A stretch of DNA of 64,000 nt from SZUA-430 sp965227535 (GTDB taxonomy: Bacteria; Pseudomonadota; Alphaproteobacteria; Micropepsales; Micropepsaceae): NCBI GenBank assembly GCA_965227535.1, contig OZ245761.1:2666001-2730000 (forward strand). The letters run 5' to 3'. Position numbers and translations under genes: made by a program. Of this stretch, positions 35,663 through 44,735 are shown piece after piece. The number at the start of each line of letters is the position of its first letter. The stretch's first letter is position 1. The notes under the pieces are model-generated. The model was not told where the DNA came from. It ran no database searches and saw nothing but the letters and a program-made list of their open reading frames with translations.

Positions 35663-36877
35663 ATGAGCGATTCGGTCGTCATCGTCGGCGCAGGCCAGGC
35701 GGCATCACAGCTGGTCGCAAGCCTGCGCACCGAAGGCTACGCTGGCGCGATCACGGTTGTGGGCGACGAACCCTACATCCCCTATCAGCGCCCGCCGCTG
35801 TCGAAGGCGTTCCTCTCAGGCGACCTCGCGCGCGAACGCCTGTTCATCAAGCCCGAAGAATTCTACGCCGAAGCCAAATGCCACATGATGCTGAACACCC
35901 GCGCCGTGGCGATCGACCGCGCGCGTAAGGTGGTGAAGCTGACCGACGACCTGGAACTCAACTACACGACCCTGGTGTTGGCGACAGGCTCACGCGTGCG
36001 CAACCTGCCGCTGCCCGGCGGCGACCTGCCCGGCTGCTTCTACCTGCGCGGCATTGCCGACGTCGAACATCTGCAGAACCGCATCGCGCCGGGCGCCAGC
36101 CTCGTCATCATCGGCGCCGGCTACATCGGCCTCGAAGTCGCGGCCGTCGCCGTCAAACGCGGCTTGAAGGTCACCGTGCTGGAAGCCCTGCCCCGCGTCA
36201 TGGCGCGCGCGGCCTGCGCCGAGGTTTCTGCGTTCTATCTTGAAACGCACCGCAAGGCCGGCGTCGACATCCGCCTCAACACCAAACTCGAAGCCATCGA
36301 AAAGAACGGCGACGCCCTGATGGTGCGAACGTCCGAAGGCCCGCTTGCCGCCGACACCGTCCTCATCGGCGTCGGCATCGTGCCCAACGTCGAATTGGCG
36401 ATGGTCGCTGGGCTGAACGTCGACAACGGCATCGTCGTCGATCAATTCGGCCGCACCGAAGACCCCGCGATCTACGCCATCGGCGACTGCGCCAGCCTGC
36501 CCAACACCTATGCGCCCGGCGGACGGGTGCGCCTTGAGTGCGTCCAGAACGCCATCGACCAGGCCAAGCACGTGGCCGCTAACATCTGCGGAAAGTCCAA
36601 GCCCTACAATGAGGTCCCGTGGTTCTGGTCCGACCAGTACGACCTAAAACTCCAGATCGCGGGCCTGCACAGCGGCAACGGACAGCTGGTGATGCGCGGT
36701 AAACCGGCGGACCGCAGCTTCGCCGTTTTTCACCTGGAAGACGGCGTTATCGTAGCGGTAGAGGCCGTCAACGCGGCCCCGGAATACATGATGGGCCGAC
36801 GCCTGATCGCCGCGCGCGCCAAGGTCGCGCCTGAGCGTCTTGCGGACAAGGCCGTACCTATGAAAGACATGGCCTGA
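35663..36877 (+). CDS. FAD-dependent ferredoxin reductase (putidaredoxin-reductase type)
   Basis: 404 residues with two dinucleotide folds: VVIVGAGQAASQLVASLR for FAD and LVIIGAGYIGLEVAAVAVKRG for NADH, plus PYIPYQRPPLSKAFLSG and IYAIGDCASLPN. Such enzymes feed electrons from NADH to a [2Fe-2S] ferredoxin serving cytochrome P450s or ring hydroxylases. The ferredoxin gene follows 37 bp later; no P450 or oxygenase of that kind is in the window. Confidence 0.92.
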   Translation: MSDSVVIVGAGQAASQLVASLRTEGYAGAITVVGDEPYIPYQRPPLSKAFLSGDLARERLFIKPEEFYAEAKCHMMLNTRAVAIDRARKVVKLTDDLELNYTTLVLATGSRVRNLPLPGGDLPGCFYLRGIADVEHLQNRIAPGASLVIIGAGYIGLEVAAVAVKRGLKVTVLEALPRVMARAACAEVSAFYLETHRKAGVDIRLNTKLEAIEKNGDALMVRTSEGPLAADTVLIGVGIVPNVELAMVAGLNVDNGIVVDQFGRTEDPAIYAIGDCASLPNTYAPGGRVRLECVQNAIDQAKHVAANICGKSKPYNEVPWFWSDQYDLKLQIAGLHSGNGQLVMRGKPADRSFAVFHLEDGVIVAVEAVNAAPEYMMGRRLIAARAKVAPERLADKAVPMKDMA

Positions 36878-36914
36878 CACCACCATTGACCGTCACCTTC
36901 GGACCAAACGACCC

Positions 36915-37235
36915 ATGGCCAAGATCAAGTACATCGAACACAACGGGAAAGAACACGTCGTCGACGTGAAGCCCGGCATGTCGGTCATGGAAGGGGCGGT
37001 CAAGAACCTGATCCCCGGCATCGACGCCGACTGCGGCGGCGCCTGCGCCTGCGCCACCTGCCACGTCTACGTAGACCAAGCCTGGACGGCCAAGATCGAG
37101 CCGATGCAGGAAATGGAAAAAACGATGCTCGACTTCGCCGAAGGCGTCGAGTCGAACAGCCGCCTCTCCTGCCAGATCAAAGTGACGGACGCCCTCGACG
37201 GCTTCGTCGTCCGCATGCCCAAGAGCCAGCACTAG
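36915..37235 (+). CDS. [2Fe-2S] ferredoxin (adrenodoxin/putidaredoxin type)
   Basis: 106 residues. Cluster ligands: DCGGACACATCHVYV supplies three Cys and RLSCQIKV the fourth, as in vertebrate-type ferredoxins. Acceptor of the reductase encoded just upstream. The last 10 codons and the following bases recur at 38946-38977, on the far side of an inserted gene, suggesting that an insertion took place at the 3' end of this gene. Confidence 0.94.
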   Translation: MAKIKYIEHNGKEHVVDVKPGMSVMEGAVKNLIPGIDADCGGACACATCHVYVDQAWTAKIEPMQEMEKTMLDFAEGVESNSRLSCQIKVTDALDGFVVRMPKSQH

Positions 37236-37239
37236 GCTG
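37208..37239 (+). repeat. Direct repeat, left copy (3' end of ferredoxin gene)
   Basis: CGTCCGCATGCC-AAGA-CCAGCACTAGGCTG motif of 32 bp covering the last codons (VRMPKSQH), stop and a few bases beyond. Repeated at 38946-38977 with two differences. The pair brackets 37240-38945. Bases 37240-37452 are AT-richer than the rest of the window and hold no gene. Confidence 0.85.
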
Positions 37240-37452
37240 AGCGTGTTTGCTCGTTCAGACGTTTGTCGGTGAAAAAAAACACAGGCGCACAACTGTTGAG
37301 CGACTGCTGAGGCGGTGCGATCCCCATTTGGGGCGTCATTTGGATTGTCCTCGCGCTACAGGTGATCAATAAAAAATCACGAACTGCTCAAAAGTCGACT
37401 CCATGCCCACAAAGATGGCTACAACTGATCAGTTATCGGTCAGGGGGCACCG

Positions 37453-38922
37453 GTGGCCCATCAGGAAGACGACAAGGGAAAGCACGGCGCAAAACCGGCG
37501 GCCGAGCGCAGGTCGTCGCGCCGTTTCAACTCGATCACCGGCCTCTCTGAGCGCGAGCCGTTTCGCGCAACCAACGTCATCAACGTCTGGCCCATTCCAT
37601 TCATCAACGCGCGCACGAGGGCGAGCCGCTACTACTACCCACCGTCGTTTATCCGGATATTGCCGAGATACGGACTGACGCGTGATGACACCGCCCATCT
37701 TGGCAGCCACGCCCGTAAACACGTGCAGGCTGACTTTTCGAATTCGCAGCGCGCACGTCTACAAAACCTCCGAGACGCAAAGGACACAACCTACCTGCTC
37801 ATAAGGGGCTTGCCTGCGCTCGGCTTCTGGCCATGGCGCTGGATGGTTAGGTTTCCCTCCGACCGCGAGTTTCCGGAAGAGCAGAAGCATCGCGACACCG
37901 AGTACGTCGATAAGCTGCGAACGGGTCGTCCGGATATCGACCCCAACGACTTTAATGCCGCTTCCAAGCAGCGCCTGCTTGAGAAGCGCGAAAAGCTGGA
38001 TAAGGCATTTCAAAACGCGGACTTTATTGTCGCGGGGCTGGCGCGGATGGTCGGAGGCACAGTCCGCGCGCGATACGAGAACCCGGACTCTCCCCTTGTC
38101 AGGAACCTGCTGACGGACCCCGGTGAGCAGCAAAGCAGCGACCTCGACAACATCGACATGGCTTTGAGGTTTCAACAGAGCACCGTCGAAAAGAACCTGC
38201 CGAAGCCCAGCGAACTCACGAACACGGAGGAGAGCTGCGTCTTTCGTATCTTCCTCTGCGTAAAGAACCTCTGGCGCCAGTCGGTTTACCTGTTGCCGGT
38301 GCGCGAGGTCATCGAGCAGCACTTGTGCCCGAACGCCGCCGAAGACGAAAAGCGCAAGACGGTCATCAAGCACTTGACCGAGGAGCGCTACGAACGCCGC
38401 CGGCCCCGTTCTCAGGAACTCCATCGCGAGCAGTGGCAGCCCGGGGGCCCGGTTTTGGGTCAGGGTCTGCGCGAAGGCGATTGGATCATGAGCTACGATC
38501 ATGAGCGCGTGCGGGCGATGAACGGTGATCCGCTCGCCGAAGAGGCCTTGCACGAACTGCGCGAAGCCATACGGCGCGGCAGGCGCGACGCGATCAGCAT
38601 TCCCTTGAAGCCGGGGGACATCCTGATCGTCGACAATTTGCGCGCGATGATATCGCGGCGTGAATTTTTCCCGTCGGACTTTTGGGATTTGGTCCGCGTC
38701 TTCTGGGCGACCGCGCCGCTTCCGTTCCGAAAAAAGGTGACCAAGCTGCCAACCGGCGAACTTTTCACGGAGTTGAGATACTGGCTGTTCAAGCCCGAAC
38801 GCTGGTTGCGTAGCTACTACGTGTTCCGCGACGCCGACACGACGCGCCGGCACGCAACGAACGAGCGCACGAACCCGACAGCGCCACCCGACTTTCCGCT
38901 CGCGGCGCGCCAGTCCGAGTGA
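37453..38922 (+). CDS. Degenerate TauD/clavaminate-synthase-like protein (inserted gene)
   Basis: 489 residues. The order of segments matches Fe(II)/2-oxoglutarate oxygenases of the clavaminate synthase/AsnO type: YLLIRGLPALGF; a core with ARMVGGTVRARYENP; NTEESCVFRIFLCVKN where the metal motif HTE is expected; and LKPGDILIVDNLRAMISRREF where NRRxxHGRxxF is expected. The first metal His is Asn257 and the distal His is Ile400, while Glu259 and the following Arg are kept. If the alignment is right it cannot bind iron normally. Family assignment is by motif order, not by search. N- and C-terminal ends are Arg-rich and unlike the family. GTG start at 37453 with GGGGG ten bases before it. Flanked by 32-bp direct repeats. 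Confidence 0.55.
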   Translation: MAHQEDDKGKHGAKPAAERRSSRRFNSITGLSEREPFRATNVINVWPIPFINARTRASRYYYPPSFIRILPRYGLTRDDTAHLGSHARKHVQADFSNSQRARLQNLRDAKDTTYLLIRGLPALGFWPWRWMVRFPSDREFPEEQKHRDTEYVDKLRTGRPDIDPNDFNAASKQRLLEKREKLDKAFQNADFIVAGLARMVGGTVRARYENPDSPLVRNLLTDPGEQQSSDLDNIDMALRFQQSTVEKNLPKPSELTNTEESCVFRIFLCVKNLWRQSVYLLPVREVIEQHLCPNAAEDEKRKTVIKHLTEERYERRRPRSQELHREQWQPGGPVLGQGLREGDWIMSYDHERVRAMNGDPLAEEALHELREAIRRGRRDAISIPLKPGDILIVDNLRAMISRREFFPSDFWDLVRVFWATAPLPFRKKVTKLPTGELFTELRYWLFKPERWLRSYYVFRDADTTRRHATNERTNPTAPPDFPLAARQSE

Positions 38923-38945
38923 CGGGTGTTCAGGACGAGCATCAC

Positions 38946-38977
38946 CGTCCGCATGCCGAAGAACCAGCACTAGGCTG
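38946..38977 (+). repeat. Direct repeat, right copy (displaced ferredoxin 3' end)
   Basis: Matches 37208-37239 at 30 of 32 positions and would encode VRMPKNQH-stop in the ferredoxin frame. Upstream of it the similarity to the ferredoxin gene ends abruptly. It is followed by GGGAGCGCCGGCATCCTGCC, a dispersed-repeat half also seen after osmC. The gap 38978-39119 holds no gene. Confidence 0.85.
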
Positions 38978-39119
38978 GGAGCGCCGGCATCCTGCCGGCA
39001 CTCGGCGTCAATGCCGCCGCCCTCGCGCGCCAGTCTCCGCGATCGTGCTCGACGGCCTGTAGCAGCCGGTGAACAACCAACCAGCACGACGATCACAAGA
39101 GTGCAGGATTATTCATCGC

Positions 39120-39953
39120 TCATGCCGCCGCGATGAGCGGCCACCAAATCATCATGGTGGCGCCTGCAATGCCGGCGCCCATCGCGAGTGTGAGCACCAA
39201 CAGCATGGCTGCCATCGCCGTCTTCGCGACCGCGCCTCGCTTCTGCGCGAGAAAATACAGCTCAAGCACGGCAAGCGGCACGAGATAACTGCCGTAAGAC
39301 CAGAATGCGAAGAAGTCGGTGTCGAGCTCCATCGCGCCGCCGAATACGCCGACCTTGACCGCCATCCAGCCGATGAATCCGACGCGCAAGAACCAAACGC
39401 CGTTGACGAGCAGGAACGTGCGAAGTGCCCAGCGGCGATGCGTGTCGATGTCCCGCGCCATCGCGAAGCCGATCGTCTGCGCCGCGCAAAACATGATCAA
39501 CAGACCGTTCAACGAAATAGCCAGTTGATTAAATGCGCCGGGGGTTTCGCGCGTCGCGTTGAGAAAGAACCCGGCAAGGCTGATCGCGAACGCAGTCGCG
39601 ATGAACACTCGTCCGTTCCAACGGTGAAAGGCGATCGCCCGCGCCCGAAGCTGCGGAATGATCTGCAGCGTCCCGCCGAACGTGATCACGGCGGCCATCA
39701 GAACATGCGCGGCGAAAGCTAAATTCCCCGGCGTGTCCCCGGCAACATAGCCGTGGATCAGCATCTTGTTGCGGCTCCACGCCTCGAAATCGCCCTGAAG
39801 GGTCGCCGGATAATAGAAGGCGCCGATGTAAAGAACGAAGATCCATTGACCGGCCAATGCGATCAAAAACCAAAATGCCGCCGCAGATTTCAACGCGCCG
39901 TCGGCAAACCGGCTGGGCCTCGCCACCCGATCAAGAGCCATGTCCGCCGTCAT
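39120..39953 (-). CDS. DUF2306 multi-span membrane protein
   Basis: 277 residues with about seven hydrophobic helices, including FWFLIALAGQWIFVLYIGAF and AISLNGLLIMFCAAQTIGFA, and the DUF2306-like block RAIAFHRWNGRVFIATAFAI and HRRWALRTFLLVNGVWFLR. The family has no settled function; the conserved His residues have been taken to hint at heme or redox binding. ATG at 39953 has GGGGGC six bases upstream. Confidence 0.75.
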   Translation of the reverse strand: MTADMALDRVARPSRFADGALKSAAAFWFLIALAGQWIFVLYIGAFYYPATLQGDFEAWSRNKMLIHGYVAGDTPGNLAFAAHVLMAAVITFGGTLQIIPQLRARAIAFHRWNGRVFIATAFAISLAGFFLNATRETPGAFNQLAISLNGLLIMFCAAQTIGFAMARDIDTHRRWALRTFLLVNGVWFLRVGFIGWMAVKVGVFGGAMELDTDFFAFWSYGSYLVPLAVLELYFLAQKRGAVAKTAMAAMLLVLTLAMGAGIAGATMMIWWPLIAAA

Positions 39954-40053
39954 GAATGCCCCCAGATTTCCGCCGCACACCGCAGACAGAAAGCCTAGGT
40001 TTCGCTCTCCTTACGGCACATGACCGCAGCGCTCAAAAACGTGGCCTCACGTC

Positions 40054-40536
40054 TCAGCGCGAGCGCGCCGCCGCGAGCGACAACACAAAGCCGATCAGAA
40101 GCGCGGCCATGAAGCCGGTATTGATGATAAAGCCCGGCGTCAAATTTTCGGCCGTTGCTGGGTGCGATGCGACCGGCTGCAGCAGCCCGATTGCTTTGCG
40201 CCCGAACTGTTCAATGCCGAGCAACAAATACATCAGCGGGACCATCGCGCGATAACGCACGAGGACAAGGATGCCCAACAGGCTGAGAACGAGAAGGATG
40301 AGACCCCAGCTCGCGAACATGAACATAACGACGGACGCGGCTTCATTGCCGTAGCTGTCGACGGCGAGCCCATCGGCGTTGATAGCGATCTGGCGATTGC
40401 TAATCCAAGGATTGAGCCCGGCGACGTTGAAGCCCATAGCAAGCTTCATCAGCAAGATCGGCGCCAATATCCAGATCCCCAGCCAATAGCCGCGATAATC
40501 GTTGTCGAACTGCTTAGGAAAGAGGCGGTCGAGCAT
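40054..40536 (-). CDS. Hypothetical membrane protein
   Basis: 160 residues with four hydrophobic segments (LGIWILAPILLMKLAMGFNV; VVMFMFASWGLILLVLSLLG; a third around MVPLMYLLLGIEQ; a fourth near TGFMAALLIGFVLSLAA). I do not recognise a family. It lies 100 bp upstream of the DUF2306 gene in the same direction and may be co-transcribed. ATG at 40536 preferred over a TTG 18 bases earlier. Confidence 0.6.
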   Translation of the reverse strand: MLDRLFPKQFDNDYRGYWLGIWILAPILLMKLAMGFNVAGLNPWISNRQIAINADGLAVDSYGNEAASVVMFMFASWGLILLVLSLLGILVLVRYRAMVPLMYLLLGIEQFGRKAIGLLQPVASHPATAENLTPGFIINTGFMAALLIGFVLSLAAARSR

Positions 40537-40668
40537 GTCAGGTGTCCACCCCAAACCCGGCCACAGTCGGAATCCCTAGCGTCGCCGCCGAGTTTCGCGG
40601 GCCGGGTTCAACTGCTGTAAACTCAACGCAGTTAAGCGCATCCTAGCTCAGCCCTTGCCCCTACCCCT

Positions 40669-41739
40669 ATGACCGCACCCGCCAAAAACATGACCCCACG
40701 TCTCAACGCCGAACCCACGGTCGGCGCAGGTTACGCGAAGGGTCTGCTCGACTTCGCCGTCGCCAAGGGAGCGCCGCGCGCAATGCTGTTGAAGCGCGCA
40801 CAAATCTCAGATGCCGACATCGACGACTTGGACAACCGCATTTTGCTCAGCCGCTATGTCGCGCTGATGCAGGCGGGCATAGAGCTGCTCAACGAACCGG
40901 CGCTGGCCCTGCAATACGGCGAAGCGGTGCGTATGCAAGATCTCTCGATCGTGGGCCTCATCTGCGAAGCCTGCGAGACCACGCTCGACGTCGGCACGCA
41001 GCTGAACCGGTATGGCCGGCTTGTGTTCGACGAAAACGCTGGCGACGCGTACAGCATGGTGCGCCTCGTTAGCCGGCCGGACGGCCTCTGGATGCAGGTC
41101 ACCAGCCAGACATTCAATACCAACCAGCTGGTCATCGAAGCGGAGTTCGCACGCCTCGTTTGGAACACGCGCACGATGTTCGCCAGCCATCCGCACTTGC
41201 AGAAGTCGCCCTTCCCCCTCGAACTTCATTTCTCGCATCCGGAACCGAGCTACCGCGCCGAATACGATCGCGTCTTCCAAGCGCCCGTCACCTTCGGCGC
41301 CGACTGGAACGCGCTCAGATTCGATCCGGAATTTCTCACGCTCCGGCATCCGCCGATCAACCGCTACGTCTTCGGCGTGCTGAGCGACCGCGCCGAAGCG
41401 CTTCTCAAAAGTCTCGAAAGCGCGAAGACGACGAGCGGCCAAGTCGAGAGCCTGCTTATCCCGCACCTACATAAGGGCGAGCAGAGCATCGAACGCATTG
41501 CGGAGAAAATGGGCCTGAGCCGCCAAACGCTCTACCGCAAGCTCAAGGCCGAAGGCGTCACCTTCGAAAAACTTCTCGACGACCTGCGGCACAAAATGGC
41601 GCTGCATTATCTGAACGGCAAGAAGGTCTCGGTGAACGAAACCGCCTACTTGGTCGGCTTTTCCGAACCGTCAGCGTTCTCCCGCGCCTTCCGCCGCTGG
41701 ACCGGCACCAGCCCCCGCAAACGCGCGACCTCGCGATAG
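40669..41739 (+). CDS. AraC-family transcriptional regulator
   Basis: 356 residues: N-terminal arabinose-binding-like domain of the OruR/ArgR-type group (ISDADIDDLDNRILLSRYVAL, MQDLSIVGLICEACETTL) and C-terminal double helix-turn-helix (IAEKMGLSRQTLYRKLKAEG and VNETAYLVGFSEPSAFSRAF). Divergent from the two membrane-protein genes, which it may control. Converges on divL, with stop codons almost touching. Confidence 0.9.
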   Translation: MTAPAKNMTPRLNAEPTVGAGYAKGLLDFAVAKGAPRAMLLKRAQISDADIDDLDNRILLSRYVALMQAGIELLNEPALALQYGEAVRMQDLSIVGLICEACETTLDVGTQLNRYGRLVFDENAGDAYSMVRLVSRPDGLWMQVTSQTFNTNQLVIEAEFARLVWNTRTMFASHPHLQKSPFPLELHFSHPEPSYRAEYDRVFQAPVTFGADWNALRFDPEFLTLRHPPINRYVFGVLSDRAEALLKSLESAKTTSGQVESLLIPHLHKGEQSIERIAEKMGLSRQTLYRKLKAEGVTFEKLLDDLRHKMALHYLNGKKVSVNETAYLVGFSEPSAFSRAFRRWTGTSPRKRATSR

Positions 41740-44160
41740 TCAGCCTCTCTTGGCGTCCTTCTTTGACGCCTTCATGGCGCCGCCTTCGACCGCGATTTCG
41801 CCTGCAGGCTCTGCAACCGCATGTCGCGGGAAGTGACACGTGACGCGCGTGCCCTTGCCGACGACCGAGTCCAATTCGACCCACCCGCCGTGCAGTTCGA
41901 CGAAGCTGCGCACGAGTGCAAGCCCAAGCCCCGCACGCCGCGCATCCTTCGCGCGCGTCGTGCTTTCGAACCGCTCGAAGGCGACCGGCTGATACTCCGA
42001 CGGAATTCCGACGCCGGTATCGTTGACGTAGACGCGGATTTCGCCCGCCACGCCTTCCGCGCCATAAACGATGCGTCCGTTCGGCGGCGTATGCTCAATC
42101 GCGTTGATGACGAGATTGTAGACCACCTGCAGCAGCCGCTTCTGATCGGCCCACACCGCACCGTCCGTAGGCCCGCCCTCGTTGACGATCTCGACCCGCG
42201 CCTTGCGCGCCCGTTCCTCGACCAGCGGCCGTACGCTCGCCAGCACGTCGCCGACATCGATGTCGCGGCGGTCGAGCTCGATCGTCCCCGCCTCGATCAG
42301 GGCCAGATCGAGAATGTCGTTGATCAGCGTCTCAAGCGTCTTCGACGCGTTCAGAATATCGGCGAGATAGCTGTTCTGCTTCTCCGTCAGCCGACCCGCA
42401 ATGCCTTGCGCCAGCATGTCGGTAAAGCCCATGATCGAATTCAACGGCGTACGCAGCTGATAGGAAACGTTCGAGATAAAGTCGGACTTCAACTTGTCCG
42501 ACGCCAGCAGCGCCGCGTTACGCTCTTCAAGCGCCTTCTCGCGCATCGCCGTATCGGTGACGTCGCGATAGCTCAGCAGCAGCGATCCGTCCGGCAACGG
42601 CGCCGCCGAGAAACTCAAAACCTTATCGTCGTTGCGTTCCAGATTGTCGACCGTCACGCGCCGCTCGGCCGCAGCGCCCGTGATGAGCATGGTCAGCATG
42701 CTCCAGTGCCCTTCGTCCGGCAGCACGCGACGGCACAGTGCAAACACGTCGGCAAAGCGCGGCTGATCGGCAAGCAGCTTCGGATCGATCCGCCAATATT
42801 CGGCGAACGCCCGGTTCGACAGCTTCAAACGCCCGTCGGTGCCGAACACGGCGAGCGCCTCGCTTAAGTGATCGATCGTCGTGCGCTGAACGCTGGAAAG
42901 CTGATTGAGGCTGCGTTCCAACGCCATTTGATTGGTGACGTCGGCATAGATGAAGATCAGCCCGCCGAACGGATGCGGCTGACACGTCACGCGCAACGTC
43001 GTGCCGCGCGGCAAATGCCAATGCTCTTCACGCTCTTCGATGACGCTGGTGTAGAGCGCCAACCGCTCCTTCTTCCACGCCGCAAAGTCGCGCTGCTCCG
43101 GCAACCGCCGCGACTCGCGCAGCCGCTCCAGAATGTCGCCGTCGGACGGATGCGTGGCGAGCCAGCGCTCCTCCAAATCCCACAGCTTCACGAACGCCTT
43201 GTTCGAGAACTTCAATCGCTGATCCGGCCCGAAGATCGCAACCGCGACCGGCAAGCGATGCAGCGTCTCTTCATGCGCATCGATATGCTGTTGCAACAGC
43301 CGCTTGGTCTCATCGACGTCGGTCACGTCGACGGCAAACGAAGCGACGCCATCGCCCATCGGCACGCACTGAATTTCGAACGCGCGCCTCTGCCCGCCGA
43401 CGACGAGGTAGTGCAACGCCGTCTGCTGCTCGTTCGTCTCCAACGCCTTCTCGGCCAACGCGCGGCTGTCGCGATCAAGCTCAAGCTGATCGGCAATCGC
43501 GTCCTGCCCGATGCCGGGATCGACCGCGGCTGTATACGCGCGGTTCACCCACAACAGATCGAGATTCTGCCCACGCCGCCACACCGGCATCGGCGACACG
43601 TCGAGCAGATCGCCAAGCCTCGCCCGCTCGATCTCGCTCGCCGTCAATCGAACGGTGAGATTGTAGTTGGCCTCCGCATCAGGCGTGACGTCGCGCAACC
43701 ACAACGCAGCCTGCCCCGCCGCCGGCTTACCGTAAGCCTGGAACACCCGCCCGTCCGCGCCCGGCACCGTCAGCGAGAACAGTGACCCGCCGGATTCGAG
43801 CGTGCTGAGCGCATCTTGCAAATCGCCATGCGCGTCGTTCTCCAGCACGCCCGCGAGGACCGCCGCCGCCCCCGCGCGCGCTTCGACGTCACCGTCGATA
43901 TTGCGCCACACGAAGAGCGCGCCCGGATCCGCCGAAACGATCGCCGCCTCTTTCTGAAACTTCGCCTCAGCCCGCGCCGTGCGCCGCGCCGCCCGCTTCA
44001 GCAACGCGTCCGAGCGCACGCGCATCGCCATCATGACCAGCGCCAGCGACCCCGCGAGCGCAATCGCCCCCAGCGTCACCCCGAAGGGGAGCAGAAATGC
44101 GATGTCGTTTGAGAAATCCAATCCGACCCCATGCCTTGTTGCAGGAGCGACGGCCGGCAC
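41740..44160 (-). CDS. divL: DivL-like tyrosine pseudo-histidine kinase with PAS domains
   Basis: 806 residues: N-terminal transmembrane helix (VTLGAIALAGSLALVMMAM), several PAS domains (residues about 60-530, e.g. FGTDGRLKLSNRAFAEYW), a dimerisation helix and an ATPase domain (VVYNLVINAIEHT, VNDTGVGIP, GLGLALVRSFVELHGG). The phosphoacceptor motif reads VSYQLRTPL: Tyr567 (codon 42460-42462) replaces the His of VSHELRTPL. This substitution and layout define DivL, which controls the CckA-CtrA cell-cycle phosphorelay in Caulobacter rather than acting as a normal kinase. GTG start at 44160 is uncertain; a TTG at 44121 is possible. Confidence 0.88.
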   Translation of the reverse strand: MPAVAPATRHGVGLDFSNDIAFLLPFGVTLGAIALAGSLALVMMAMRVRSDALLKRAARRTARAEAKFQKEAAIVSADPGALFVWRNIDGDVEARAGAAAVLAGVLENDAHGDLQDALSTLESGGSLFSLTVPGADGRVFQAYGKPAAGQAALWLRDVTPDAEANYNLTVRLTASEIERARLGDLLDVSPMPVWRRGQNLDLLWVNRAYTAAVDPGIGQDAIADQLELDRDSRALAEKALETNEQQTALHYLVVGGQRRAFEIQCVPMGDGVASFAVDVTDVDETKRLLQQHIDAHEETLHRLPVAVAIFGPDQRLKFSNKAFVKLWDLEERWLATHPSDGDILERLRESRRLPEQRDFAAWKKERLALYTSVIEEREEHWHLPRGTTLRVTCQPHPFGGLIFIYADVTNQMALERSLNQLSSVQRTTIDHLSEALAVFGTDGRLKLSNRAFAEYWRIDPKLLADQPRFADVFALCRRVLPDEGHWSMLTMLITGAAAERRVTVDNLERNDDKVLSFSAAPLPDGSLLLSYRDVTDTAMREKALEERNAALLASDKLKSDFISNVSYQLRTPLNSIMGFTDMLAQGIAGRLTEKQNSYLADILNASKTLETLINDILDLALIEAGTIELDRRDIDVGDVLASVRPLVEERARKARVEIVNEGGPTDGAVWADQKRLLQVVYNLVINAIEHTPPNGRIVYGAEGVAGEIRVYVNDTGVGIPSEYQPVAFERFESTTRAKDARRAGLGLALVRSFVELHGGWVELDSVVGKGTRVTCHFPRHAVAEPAGEIAVEGGAMKASKKDAKRG

Positions 44161-44342
44161 CCAAACGGCGCCTCACGCGGAAAGAACAGTGTCCGTTTTC
44201 CACAAGGACCGGAGGCAGCTCCTAAGAGCGCCACACGTCGATCCTCGAACAGCCCCCGTCGCCCGCGCCCGTACCCCCTGTTTGCGAGAATCACTTCTTC
44301 GCTCCGATGATAGGAAGGCCCCCGAGTCCTGTCCCCGCGCAG

Positions 44343-44429
44343 ATGGTTAACGCCGCCCGAAAACCAAGCCGCGTCAGAGGCTTGGGACCCGTCCGCAGAC
44401 GTTAATGCGAGCTTGGCGATTTTAACGTC
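44343..44429. promoter_or_regulatory. Possible CtrA-type half-site and palindrome upstream of divL
   Basis: ATGGTTAA at 44343-44350 is the reverse complement of TTAACCAT, the CtrA half-site octamer known from Caulobacter. Further out, GACGTTAA (44398-44405) and TTAACGTC (44422-44429) form a perfect inverted repeat with a 16-nt spacer. Both lie in the 575-bp gap between the divergent divL and EEP genes. The same gap has two hairpins, at 44594-44614 and 44621-44635, and no gene. Confidence 0.4.
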
Positions 44430-44735
44430 TCGGTAACGATTTAGCCCGCCCACATCATCCAACGTCTCAAGAGCCGCCCACTAAAACAACGCCCCGTCAC
44501 CATGTTGCGTAATTGCGCCAGCCAACACCCAAACGAACCACGTCCAATAACGGCCCGCAGCGCACAGCCTCCATCCCCTCTTCAAACCGTTGCCCTTCTC
44601 CCTCCGGGAGAAGGTGGATCGACGCCAAAGGCGTCGAGACGGATGAGGGCCGACAGCGCACCAGCGTGACACCAGCCACAAGCAAACGTAATCCAGCCGC
44701 GTTAGTGTCCCGCGAAACCGGGAACCCTCTCTCGC

